Positions 48,641 through 59,934 of a stretch of 64,000 bases of DNA are shown here, in pieces. Position numbers and translations under genes: made by a program. Source of the stretch: Hemerocallis citrina (lineage: Eukaryota > Streptophyta > Magnoliopsida > Asparagales > Asphodelaceae). How positions within the stretch are numbered: position 1 is the stretch's first letter; each line of letters begins with the position of its first letter. The notes under the pieces are model-generated. The model was not told the DNA's origin. It made no database searches and saw only the letters and a program-made list of their open reading frames with translations. The stretch covers positions 6,312,467-6,376,466 of the forward strand of contig CM030360.1 in NCBI GenBank assembly GCA_017893485.1, in the 5' to 3' direction.

Positions 48641-48740
48641 AAAAAGGGCTCTGCCCAGTTTCGAATCCGCAACCCAAGACCAGACCAGAGCTACAGTAGC
48701 GCCCTGTGGTGCACCTAAAGACCAATAAGTCCAAATGACT
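48641..48740 (-). promoter_or_regulatory. tRNA-like pol III module 1 in LTR C
   Basis: Minus strand: TTGGACTTATTGGTCTTTAG, B-box-like GATTCGAAACT (48667-48657), then the hairpin GGGCAGAGCCC and TTTTT (48645-48641), a pol III-type terminator arrangement. Confidence 0.55.
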
Positions 48741-50203
48741 AACCCGTCTTAAAAATGAATTGGGTTGTTTTTTTATCTAGTTTTCTGTTTATTACTAATT
48801 TTTCATAATTCAAAAACGTTTTTAGTTCTTTTTCTTCTTTTTTTGTATCAAAACTTTCCAGATTATAAACTATATAAATTTACAGTAAAACGGTATTTTT
48901 ATAATCATTATTTGACTTATAAAACATGCATTCTTGGTCCTATTTTATGTTCTATGTCCATAATTTCGACACTGAGAACGAATCACATTTTCACATAATT
49001 TATAATCAAAATTTCCACAAGAACTACTTTATCTCTTTATTTTTACTTGTTATCCTACAATATTTTTAGAACACAATTTTTCATCTTTCTACATTGGTGT
49101 TGCCTTAATCTAGACAATCAAATCTCCATGGTGTTTTTAATCAATCAATCGTCTCATAAGCACAAATTCCTCAATAAAGCATAGTTCAAATACATTTTTC
49201 TTGGCAACATGATAGATTCTACTAATCACAATTTTATTAACTAGCAATCAATTTACCATGCATTCTCTTTAGCTACAATTTTTCTCTATATAAACAAACA
49301 CGAGGCTAAATTACTTAGTTTTTCTTAGCAATTCTATCAATCGAAACCCTAGCATGATGTCTAAAGTAGAAGCATGATAAATCACCCACCTATTTGGAGA
49401 AAAACGAATAGAAAGCTCCTCGAAATCTCCTAGAATGCACGAATGGACCCTTCTCCTCCTAGATTGTGCCAAAAAGGTGTCTCCTCCTCCTTGTACTAGC
49501 AAACTCGAGCTCCCCCTCCTTGGTGTAGTCCGGCCTCTCCTTGGATGAGCACACACACACAAAACTCCTCAATCTTTTACTCACAAAAAAAAAAACTTTC
49601 AATCTTTTCTCATTCTAATCTTTTCTTTCTTAATAAATTTTTCTAGTGTACTAAATGAGAAGAACTAGGGGGTATTTATACATTTTTTGAGTAAGAATAG
49701 ATGGCTATGATTAAATCAAATGGTTAGAGATCGAAGGCTAGGATGAGTTAGGGAGTTGTAGCAACTACCCATGATTGAGAAAACTACCTCTCCACTACCT
49801 CCATCTCTCCCTCTCTCTTTGTACCATCCGGCCACACCCCCCTAATATGCTAGTGCAATGCACGTGTCTCATCTAGTACCCCCTATTAATAAGTTGTACA
49901 TGATTAGTTAATTTATTATCTACCAATTTAGTCTACACTACATGTTATGACAATTAAAAGGTAATTTAATTAGTGGGCTTCAAATTAGTGGGCCTTAGAC
50001 CCATGGATTATTAATAAAACACTTAATTAATCAGGATTGGCTAAATTAGAAAAATAGGCCTTAGGCTTTTTTAAATAGGCTTTTAGAAATTAAAAAGAAG
50101 GATTTAAAATGATTATTTGTTCATGTTATAAAAGAGATAATTTATAAGGGAAATGTACAAGAATTTGTACGTGCAAAACACGTAAAATTAATAACTTCAA
50201 GGT

Positions 50204-50238
50204 GAATCCCAAACTTTTAAAGAAGTTGTGATCTCTAG
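50204..50238 (+). pseudogene. Copia pol fragment left of LTR D
   Basis: Encodes ESQTFKEVVISS-type copia sequence upstream of reverse transcriptase, interrupted by LTR D; it joins directly with 52903 when the LTR and one TSD copy are removed. Confidence 0.7.
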
Positions 50239-50839
50239 TGTAGCGCCCCGAATTTCTAATATGAGAGCTTAGAAAATACGTGGCGAAATCCCAGTAATCC
50301 ACTTCAATACAACAATAAACATAACTAACACCACTAAATTTTTCTTTCTTTTATTACAACAAATTTTTCAATTACAGCGGAAGTCTAAACATCTCAACAC
50401 AAATTAATCTTTCATTTACAGCTCGATAATAACTCAAAGATGCCTTTACAGTTTTACACAAAACACTAAATAGACCAATTATCTCAAACTGCCCACTCAA
50501 GCATCCAACCTCCAATCTAAGCAATAACCTGCAACATGTGAGGCTAGAGTTGAACCCTAACCCCCAAACTACAGGGTCAGCCATAAATGGTGTGAGTGGC
50601 AACAAATCAAATAAATAACATAAATGAACTTAAAACATAATGTCCAACAATAATAATCAAACACTAAAGTATGAAGTAACAACAAAGAATGATGGGTGAT
50701 ATCAAAACCAAAAGCCAAGTGTGTAAAAACAGGAAATCCAAATGCATAAAAGTGATTCAAGAAAAACATCATGACTACATGCTGACAACGATGACTACTA
50801 AGAGATGAAGATAAACTATGATAATTTGCCCATGCTTGA

Positions 50840-51110
50840 TCATTCCGGAGATTGATCCCACATCACAGGTATTTTCCCTGGATAATTCAGGAGATCATCC
50901 CACATCTAAACATAGACTCATCATCACACTAATACCCCAAAAGTGTCGCCTCGACTCCGATCATTCCGTAGGTCAATCCCACATCTCAAGATAATTACTT
51001 GGATAATTCAGGAGAAATACCTCACATCTCAGGTTAACTACCTGGATAATTCCGGAGATAAATCACACATCACAAGTTAACTACTTGGATAATTCAGGAG
51101 ATTAAAATCC
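50840..51110. repeat. Degenerate tandem repeat ggataattcaggagat..atcccacatc in LTR D
   Basis: About seven imperfect units of roughly 40-45 bp; the counterpart in LTR E is 58655-58890. Confidence 0.75.
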
Positions 51111-51469
51111 TACATCAAAAGCCATACTGAGGTGCATAACTCATGTTCTCATTCGTCATGACACTACTAATGTCTGTCCTTATAAATTGGGTTTCTGAAC
51201 AAAATCTCCTAGAGTAGTGTACCCTACCGGACTAAAAATCTGAATACTGAAAATGTGCCTCAATGGGCCTCAACAAATAACTGAACAAATATCTCACACC
51301 GGTATACTAGGGTCACATACCTCTAGAGACTCAAAAATAAATATCTGAACAAATTCCCACTGAACAAGTGGCTCAACTGAATAACTCAAAATCATGTTCT
51401 CAACTGAACATCTTAAAATCAAACACTAAACAAAATATCTCATAATCAAATACAAAGATCCTTCAGGAC

Positions 51470-51731
51470 CAGTCGACTGCATATCACATCAGTCAACTGT
51501 CCAGAGGACATAATCCAACATTTCTCAAAAATAAACTAAGGCATGATCAGTCGACTTACCAAGGAGTCAGTCGACTGCCCCGAGACAAAAACAAATAATT
51601 CTCATCAAAAATATTCTAAGTATATCAGTCGACTGAGAGGGGTTATAGGTCGACTGTCCCGAACAAATCTCAAAGACTAAAAATACACAATAGGCTCGTA
51701 CCAGTCGACTGCTTTATAGTCCAGTCGACTG
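51470..51731 (-). repeat. 78-bp array of paired CAGTCGACTG palindromes in LTR D
   Basis: Palindromes start at 51470/51490, 51548/51568, 51626/51647 and 51702/51722. That is four units with periods 78, 78 and 76 bp, each with two palindromes 20-21 bp apart. Spacer sequences vary, palindromes are conserved. Confidence 0.92.
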
Positions 51732-52902
51732 TCGGCTACAGGTTTCCAACAATAGTCTGAACACAATTCAAACTGGGGTTTTCTAAAGATTCACTGAACA
51801 TAAAATCAATTGTATCCAGGCTAATAAACAACTCTCAATAATCACCATCATGGATACATTACTCAATCAATCAATTTCTCAAATCTCATATTCTCATGAT
51901 CTAAACTCTAAACTCTCCCATTAGGGCTTCTTCTCAACAAATGCCTTTCACATCTTAATCAGAATCTGGTTTACAATCACAAGATCCAGATGTTTATCAT
52001 CTGATCACAACATTATCAATTCCTAATATGTCTCCCAACAATACGATCTCATCAATCAAACCTTTCCTCAACAAATCTTAATATTTCTCATACATGATCC
52101 AAATATATATCAAATAAGAGTTCTCATCCTCCATATCAAATTAAAGATCCATATCATACATACGATGCGTCTAACAAAATAATGTCATAATGATCACAAA
52201 TAAGCATAACAAAAGGTCTCACGTCATTCATCAATCAACAAACAAAGCAAAGCAAAACAAAACAAACAAAACAATCCACTCACCTTTGATTTGAAGAAAA
52301 GATCCACAAAAGCTTCTCCTTGCTAGATCCAAGAATCCTCCTTTTTGCTCCTCAAAGAAATCCTAATAATCTGAATACACTCAATGACGGCTGGGAAAAG
52401 AATTTCCCTTAAATATGCCGAATTGTATATTAGGGTTTTATTCCCTCTTTTGCAAAATAATCCTTTCCAAAAAATACTTCTTGCATATATATAATTCTTT
52501 TCTTGAAAATTGAATCAAATATCATTTAAATTAGGATCTAATAGAAAAATATATTTCTAAACCTCAACATATACTGATCGGAATGTCCAGTAAATACGTT
52601 TTGCACTTCAACCCTCAAAATTGTCAATTTTGCAAATAAGTCCTTCTTTTCTCAAAATTGCAAATAGTACTAATTAATTTCAGAAAAATCTGGAAAAATA
52701 CTAAATAATTCTCAAATAATAAATAATGATTTTTCATAAAGAAAACTTAATTTTTCAAACTTCTCAAAAGTCATTTGCACGTGTTTTGTACGTGTACAAA
52801 AGATAAATTTCTTAGAAATATTTATTAAATTCTCAAAAATCATTTAAATTCATTTTTCAAATAATTAAAATAATATTTGAAAATACGGGGTTCTACATCT
52901 AG

Positions 52903-53541
52903 TGATGGTCCTCAATGGAAAGAACCCATTAAGAGCAAAATTGATTCTATCTTGCAAAATCATACTTAGGAACTAGTAAATCTTCCACAAGGTAGTAATC
53001 TTTTAGGTTCCAAGTGGATTTTCAAGAGAAAAATGAAAGCTGATGAATCAATTGATAAATTCAAGGCAAGACTTATTATCAAAGGATATATACAAAAGAA
53101 AAGTCTGGATTACTTTGATACAAATTCTCCTGTAACGAGAATAAATTCTATTAGGATGGTACTTGCAATAGCAGCCTTGCATAATCTTGAAGTAAATCAA
53201 ATGAATGTGAAAATAACTTTTTTTAATGGAGATTTAGATGAAAAAATCTACATTGAACAACCTGAGAGTTTTTCAGCTCTAGGACAAGAAAAGAAAGTAT
53301 GTAAACTGGTGAAGTCATTATATGGCTTCAAAAAAACACCAAAGCAATGACATGAGAAATTTGACAATATCATGTTGACAAATGGTTTCAAAATCAATGA
53401 ATGTGATAAATGCATGTATGTTAAAGGCACTGAAAGCGGATATGTCATAATAAACTTGTATGTAGATGACATGCTTATTGTTGGAAGCAATGATAATATA
53501 ATTAAATCTACTAAAAATATGTTGAACTCGAGGTTTGACAA
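52903..53541 (+). pseudogene. Copia reverse transcriptase, decayed
   Basis: Encodes SKWIFKRKMKADESIDKFKA, LDYFDTNSPVTRINSIRMVL, KLVKSLYGFKKTP and the catalytic INLYVDDMLIVG. Stops at 52967-52969 (TAG) and 53348-53350 (TGA) both replace positions where Trp is expected. A small indel at about 53537-53548 shifts the frame into RNase H. Confidence 0.9.
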
Positions 53542-53547
53542 GAAATA

Positions 53548-54405
53548 ATGAGACTGGCTGATGTTATATTAGGAATTAAAATCACAAGAACATCAGACGA
53601 GCTTGTTTTTAGCCAGTCACATTATATTGACAATATTCTTGAAAATTTTGATAAAGATAATTCTGGACTTGTCAGAACTCTAATAGATCTAACTTTACAT
53701 TTATCCAAAAATAAATGTGAAAGTATTTCTCAAGTAGAATATTCTAAAATCATAGGCAGTCTAATGTACTTGATGAGTTGTACAAAACCAGGTATAGCCT
53801 ATGCAGTTAGTAAACTAAGTAGATATACGAGTAATTCTAGAAGCGAGCATTGGTAAACAATTAAAAAGTACTGAAGTACTTATGTTTTACTCGTAACTAT
53901 GGACTGCATTATACAAGATTTCCAGTTGTACTTGAAGGATATAGTGATGCGAACTGGATATCTAGTGATAATTCAAAATCCACTAGTGGCTGTGTGTTTA
54001 CACTAGGTGGTGCAGCAGTTTCTTGGAAATTCCTGAAACAAACAATGATTGTTAAATCCACAATGAAATCTGGATTTATCGCACTGGACAAATGTAAGGA
54101 AGAGGCTGAATGGTTACGCCATTTCCTTGAGGATATTCCAAGGTGGAGAAAGCCTGTGCTTCCAATCTACATACATTCAGATAGTCAATATATAGTTTGT
54201 AGAGCACAGAGCAATATGTATAATAGTAAATTTAGATATATTCGTTGAATATATAATACTATTAGATAACTACTCTCTACTGGGGTTGTTTCTGTGGACT
54301 ATGTAAAGTCAAAGGATAACAATACGGATCCGCTATCCAAAGGGTTAAACAGAGAGAGACTTGATAAATCATCGAGGGGAATGAGACTAAAACCCATTAA
54401 AGAAT
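53548..54405 (+). pseudogene. Copia connection and RNase H, decayed
   Basis: LADVILGIKITR, SQVEYSKIIGSLMYLM, then [18 protein letters not shown], the [10 protein letters not shown] catalytic region and VDYVKSKDNNTDPLSKGL. The frame breaks near 53856 and 54246. Confidence 0.88.
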
Positions 54406-54935
54406 AAGCCGATACAATGGACACCAAACTTAGTTAACTAGAGATCCCAAGATCTAGGTTCAAAGAAATAACTAAATTGTAAAGACCAAGTTGGATCACT
54501 ATGGTGATTTTCCTATGTTCATTCCTATGATGAAACAATGATACCTGTAAGGTAAGAGGTTAAGCTAGACTTTTAATGATTCTTATGCGTCGAAAATTCG
54601 AGCAGAGTAATGTGGTTAATCTTAACAAAGAAATCACCTAGGTGAGAGGCAAGAAGGGTCGCTTCCAAAGGAATAGTGTAAGGCAATATTCCTGTTAAAC
54701 TCTTGCAGAATCATGCGTGTGTTCATGACCAAAACGAACATAACAATGAGAACTAAAATGCGTTAGGAAGATTCCTATGCGAAATATGTCATCGTTTACA
54801 CAAATGAAAACACAGTTCAAGGACATCGCGTCTATTGTTTACTTAGTAAAGTAAACATATTTTAATGCAAGTTTCAACCACTGAATTCTATCATCAAGTC
54901 TGTCGTGCCAGTCTGTTAGTCGTGTCTGTGGTCGT
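54406..54935. other. Copia 3' sequence up to the Tat insertion
   Basis: Non-coding sequence after RNase H, where the polypurine tract and 3' LTR of copia would start. It is cut by the LTR beginning at 54936; no 3' LTR is identified. Confidence 0.5.
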
Positions 54936-55542
54936 TGTTGCTGCTAATTTTGGTGTGGGAGCAAACAGATGATTTATGAATTCTTACGGAAACAGTAAAA
55001 GCGAATCTGTTGACTTCTTGCAGGCGTTTGACTTTTTCTTACCACTGCCGCTAACCTGCAAAAAGTTTGAAACACTGAGATGGATCCCGGTGACGAATCC
55101 TCCAACGTTCAAGTCAGTAATCAGGAAGATTATGAAAGAGCGGTTTGTGGAAAAAATATAGATTACATTTTTTTGGTAAGGGGAGAGGGGTATTTATAGT
55201 CACCTTTAAAGACAGTTTAGAGATAATCATTTATCCATATGTCCCAGTATTTTTGGAAGATAAACAGAGCTTAATTCGTTTCATGATAAGAGATTTGGTT
55301 TAAACCATCTCTTAGAGATAACCATAAATTTGAATTACTCTTTAAATATCCTGGAATGGTTTGTAATGGGTCATCACCTTTATTCAGTAAGACAGACCTG
55401 TTTTTGGGTTATCGGGCTTGGAAAAGATCGAGGTTCCATTTTAGACCCGTTTGTGGTGGAAAATACTGTTTTACCCCTGAAGGCTTCAAGATTCGTGCCC
55501 GATTTGAATGGTCCCGATTTAATCCTATTTTTAGCCATATCA
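54936..55542 (-). repeat. 3' LTR of the Tat-like element
   Basis: Starts TGTTGCTGC and ends ccatatca in plus coordinates, aligned along its length with the 617-bp TR-GAG LTR (shared cctgcaaaaag, gatcccgg, aagtcagta, gatttaatcctatttttagc). Confidence 0.85.
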
Positions 55543-56412
55543 CGAGTCCCCCCATTCCCGAAGACTGAGTTCAACAAGCTTTGAGGAGGAGTTTTCTTGT
55601 TTTAATGGTGTACAGGTTTGTATCGGAGTTCTCGGGTGTGTTAGAATCTCACACTGGGTTTAATGATGCCTCATGTAAACTTGTATAAAACTCAGATTTG
55701 GTTGTAGAATTTCTGGATTTTTCGACGATTTTTTCCAATTTTTAAACTATTTTCTGAATTATTTATTCAATTTGTGAAGTAACAATTAATTTCTGAAAAA
55801 TCTTAATTAAATGTTCTAATTAACAATTATTTTCAGAAAATAAAAAACATTTTTTTTGAATTTATAATTATTTTTAGTAATTTTAAACTATTTTTTTGAA
55901 TTTTTAATAATTTTTTCAAAATTTTAAATAATTAATTCGATTTAATAAATAGAAAATTGGATTTAATCATATGAATTTCGATGTGGCAAGACATGGACTG
56001 TTGATCATATCAACGCACGCTTTTTGAAGATATCGGATGGCTGGCTGTGTTTGACCAGTCAACGACTTAACGCTCCCATGGAGGTCGGTGACAAGAGTGC
56101 TCGGCTCCATTTTCGACCCCTATCGACACCTCGGCGTGCTGACGTATGGCAAGATCTGGACCGTTGCACACTTTCTGAAGCAATCAGACGGCTGGCGATG
56201 TTTGACCAGTCAACTGTTTAATGCTCAGAGGGAGGTCGGTGACGAGAGCGCTCAGCGCCAATGCCAAACTCCATGACACCTCGACGAGTTGATGTGTGGC
56301 GAGTTTTACCGTTGATCGTTTGACTAGTCAACACCATTTCTCTATTCACGTCGTCCCATGAGCGTTCGGCAAGAGCTGCCGAGGACCAGGGAGATTTCGC
56401 GAGAGCGACTCA
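55543..56412. other. Internal non-coding part of the Tat-like element
   Basis: AT-rich stretch with aattatttttagaattt-type sequence like 23840-24070 of the TR-GAG element. Then come tandem ttgaccagtcaacg and gaggtcggtgacaagagcgctcgg words (56040-56400). No coding. Confidence 0.55.
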
Positions 56413-59400
56413 TGTAGTATCCCGTATTTTTTTAAAATATTGTTATGAGATTAGAAAGTGAATTAAAATGATTTTTGTTGTGATTTAATAACTATCTGTC
56501 TAAAAACTCATCCTTTTTACACATGCAAAACACGTGCAAATGTTTACTTGGAAAGTTCAAAACCAAAAATTATTTTTGGAAAACTCATTATTTATTATTT
56601 TAGATTATTTGGGATTTTTCTACATTTTTCTGAAAATTATGGGACTTATTTGCAATTATTACAAAAAGAAGGACTTTTGTGCAAAATTTTCAAATGGGGG
56701 GTGAAAACTCCAGATTTTCGAATTTTTGGGCTGAATATAATCCCTGGTTAATTAAGGAGTAAAGATTTTACCTCTAGTTTCTACACATTTGACTTATTTT
56801 ACAAGTTTTGGTAAAAGAGGATCTTTTTGAAAAATCACTATTTGAAGGGATGAAATGCAAAATTTGTTTTATGGGTTTCCCTATAGAGCCGGCTGATGCT
56901 AGAGGGGATCTTTTCAATTTTTGAACTTGATTAGAACTGGTTTTTACTAATTTCCAATAAAAGGCCAAATTATGAAAAGGGACATTTTAAAAAGGAGTAT
57001 TTTGCAAATGTTTTCTAAAACCCTAGAATCTTAAATCCCGGACTATATAGGGTTTTTGCAGTCATCATTCGTTGCACAATACATGAGATTTATTATTTCG
57101 TATTATTGGGGAGTTCTAAAGGAAGATCTTGGATCTCTTGCTAAGGAGGAGCTTTTCTTATTATTTTTTCATCTTCGTTCAATTCCTTCAACAAGGTGAG
57201 TGATATATTTGTTTTGTTTTGTTCTTTGAATGTTGGATCTGGTGATTCATCTTTTAGAAAACATGCTAGGGTTGATTATGAATATGTACATGATGGGTTG
57301 AATGGATTGTTGAATTAAAAATTGATCTTTTGTGAACCCTAGTTATCCATGAATAGATTTGCATGTGTATGGTTTGAGATCCATATTATTTTGAGTTTGG
57401 TGAACACAACTTGATTATGATAATATTAACCTTGTATGTTCATGAGTTAATAATGAAGATGGGGTTTGAGAAATTTTTGAGAAGGATTAATGAATTATGA
57501 GTTCTTGTCTTGAGAATTGGATTTGGGAGAAATTGAATGATATTTGATGCAATACAACTAAATTGGGGATTTTTGAGATTTATGCAAGGTTTTACTCAAA
57601 TTGGATTCCTTGAATATTAAGATTAAATTCTGAATATGTTGCTATTTCTAATCGAAGTTCTTGTGGAATTTTCCTTAATACATGAACATGCACAAATGAT
57701 TTACATGAATTTCGTACTGCATAGTTATTGAAGAAAATCAACAATTTGTTATTTTTGTTAATTCAAGTGATTATGATTGGTTTTATTGACTCTTATATAT
57801 CCTACAAGTTGTATTTGATCATATCAGAAATATACTTTTCACAGAATTCGTTTTTATTAAGTAAAACTCCGTATCGGTTAAAAAGTGTACAACTAAAAAA
57901 CTGCAGTTTGCAAGTCGACAGTCGACCGGTAGAAATTACAGTCGACCGTCATACCTGGTTGATGTGTTTTTCTTATTTTCTTGAAATTTCGTGCGGAACA
58001 GTCGATTGAATCATGTTTACAGTCGACTGAGTCTGCTCTGTTTTTGATATTTTCCTGAGATTTGGATTTTTGCTCTAGACAGTCGACCGATGACCTTTTA
58101 CAGTCGACTGTTAGTACTTAGAATTATTAAGTTCTGGAGTTGTCGTTCTGGACAGTCGACCTATGGCTTTTACAGTCGACTGCTATTACTTAGATTTATT
58201 TTTTTAAAGTCTTGGATTTTCACTCTGGACAGTCGACTGACTCCCGTTTATGGTCGACTGTTACTGATGTATCTGGATATAGTTTGATGTTAATTTAAAC
58301 GATTGATTCTTTAAACGTTTTGATCTATAACTTACTACCTTATACCTTATCTTCTGCTGAACATATGTTTTCAAGTGGTTTTATTTAAGAATTAACGATG
58401 GAAGTTTAATTTGGATATTCGAATTGAGTCTCTAGAGGGTGTGTGGGACCCTAGTATACCGGCATTTGAGATAGTTGTGTTTTGGCCTGTTGAGGCATAT
58501 TGTTATTCAGTAGTTAAGTTAAATCCGATAGGGTACACCAACTCTAGGAGGTTCGTAAAGGAATTAATTAATTAACTTAAAAAGATTAGGACAGGCACTA
58601 GTGGTGATATAATGAATGAGAACATGGGTTATGGACCTCAGTACGGCTTGCGGTGTGAGATAATTCTCAAAATTATCCAGGTGTGAGTGAAATAGTCTCC
58701 AAAATTACCTGTGGTGTGGGATTGATCTCCAGAATTATCGGGGTCGAGGCGACGCACATGTGGTATTCGTGTGATGAGGTGCCATCGCTTGCGGTGTGGG
58801 GTACTCTCGAAGATTCCCAGGTGTGAGTGAAATAGTCTCCAGAATTATCTGTGGATAGAGATTGACCTCCGGAATTATCGGGGCATGGGCTAATACTCAC
58901 AGTTTATCCTTATCTCGTAGTATTCATCGTGTTAGGATTAGTTGCATAGCGGGGGAAACCCCTACAATGTGGAGACGTTAAGGGCTTGCACCGGACCTAT
59001 GTAGAGTGGGATGCATAGAATCCGACAAGTACGCATTAGAGAGTCAGCATATAGTATTGTGTTTTCTTGATTTGGTTTAAGCATGTGTTTTCCTGGTTTT
59101 CTACACTTGACACTTAGTCTAGTTCCACTTGATGTTTTCATGTCTTATTGTTATATCTTACCTAATATTGTTCTTACTTATTACATGTTATTTATGTTTC
59201 CATATTCTATTTATGTCATTTGTTTTTATGTCACTCACACCGTTATGGCTGACCCTTTTAGTTTTGGGGGTTAGGGTTATCTCTAGGCTCATGTTCTACA
59301 GGTGATTACTTGTAGCTTGGATTTTGGATGCTTGAGTTAAAGTGGTGTAATGGGTTATGTATTGTTGTAAAAAGAAATCGTTGTAAAGAAAGAAGTTTGT

Positions 59401-59565
59401 AATTCAAGGTGTATTGTATTCTGCTGTGTTAAGTAAAGGTTAATGTAATGAAAGTGGAAAAAAATTTATTGGTATTTGGCTTTGTTTAATATTACATTTG
59501 AAGTTGATGCTGGGAATTGTGCCACATATTTCTGAAATATCATATTGGAAATTTGGGGCGCTACA
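56413..59565 (+). mobile_element. Solo LTR E (TGTAGCGCC subfamily)
   Basis: 3153 bp from TGTAGTATCCCG to GGGGCGCTACA; flanks actca and acaca match 4 of 5. A ctatatag box at 57043-57050 and a donor-like CAAG|GTGAGTG at 57196 mark promoter and leader. Contains the paired-palindrome array (57919-58260) and the aattatc/ggagat repeat (58655-58890). It is inverted relative to LTR D. Confidence 0.85.
57919..58260 (+). repeat. About 78-bp array of paired CAGTCGACTG-like palindromes in LTR E
   Basis: Palindromes start at 57919/57939, 57999/58020, 58080/58101, 58153/58173 and 58230/58251. That is five units, periods 80, 81, 73 and 77, in-pair spacing 20-21 bp. Most deviations are CAGTCGACCG-type. Confidence 0.92.
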
Positions 59566-59762
59566 ACACATGGAAATTTTGACCGTTGACCAGTCAACGC
59601 CATTTCTCCATTCATGGCATGCGGAGATTTTGACCGTTGAACGTTTACCAGTCAACGACCTGTGGGTTTTCCAACCTTTTTGTCATCTCGAGCTAAATGG
59701 GCCATGCTTTTGTGTTTTGGGGTCTTTTAACCTGGGGGGGCGTTCCAACTACCCCCTCTCCC

Positions 59763-59769
59763 TATAAAA
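59763..59769 (+). promoter_or_regulatory. TATA box of the antisense ORF
   Basis: TATAAAA in ccctataaaactcccatctc, about 170 bp upstream of the first identified coding exon of the antisense gene; the downstream sequence (ctcattcgctcattctc) looks like a pyrimidine-rich leader. Confidence 0.6.
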
Positions 59770-59934
59770 CTCCCATCTCCCAACTCATTCGCTCATTCTC
59801 TATGTTTTTACTTAGGCGACTTTCACCTTCTTGCAAGAGCTTCCGGTGAAGATTTTCTACCTCCGGTGAATTTTCCGTTTGTAGCAGTCAAATCAAGGTA
59901 ACTCATAAATAATTTTATTTACTTTAGAGAATTT

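Larger units (their letters stand above)
44392..50195 (-). mobile_element. Long LTR C (TGTAACACC subfamily), right end lost, split by LTR B
   Basis: It starts TGTAACACCCCGAATTCC inside copia integrase. It is interrupted by LTR B at 44914-47506 and resumes with ctacggtaagtatcc, matching the continuous copy at 62545. Minus-strand orientation is shown by tataaata (49673-49680) and a downstream donor-like ATAG|GTGGGTG (49389-49383). No GGTGTTACA end is found before copia coding resumes at about 50204, so a deletion removed the LTR end and part of copia pol. Two tRNA-like modules lie at 48479-48565 and 48641-48740. Confidence 0.75.
50239..52897 (-). mobile_element. Solo LTR D (TGTAGCGCC subfamily), perfect TSD
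   Basis: 2659 bp from TGTAGCGCCCCG to CGGGGTTCTACA with tctag at 50234-50238 and 52898-52902. Minus orientation is inferred from its similarity to LTR E in inverse and from a donor-like AAAG|GTGAGTGG at 52284-52277. It carries a roughly 45-bp repeat (ggataattc..ggagat, 50840-51110) and the paired SalI-type palindrome array (51470-51731). No retrotransposon coding inside. Confidence 0.88.

Noticed and set aside
51470..51731. CRISPR array (regular palindromic repeats with unique spacers)
   Set aside because: Eukaryotic context, 10-bp degenerate palindromes, paired 20/58-bp spacing and spacers that are themselves partly repeated; it lies inside an LTR.
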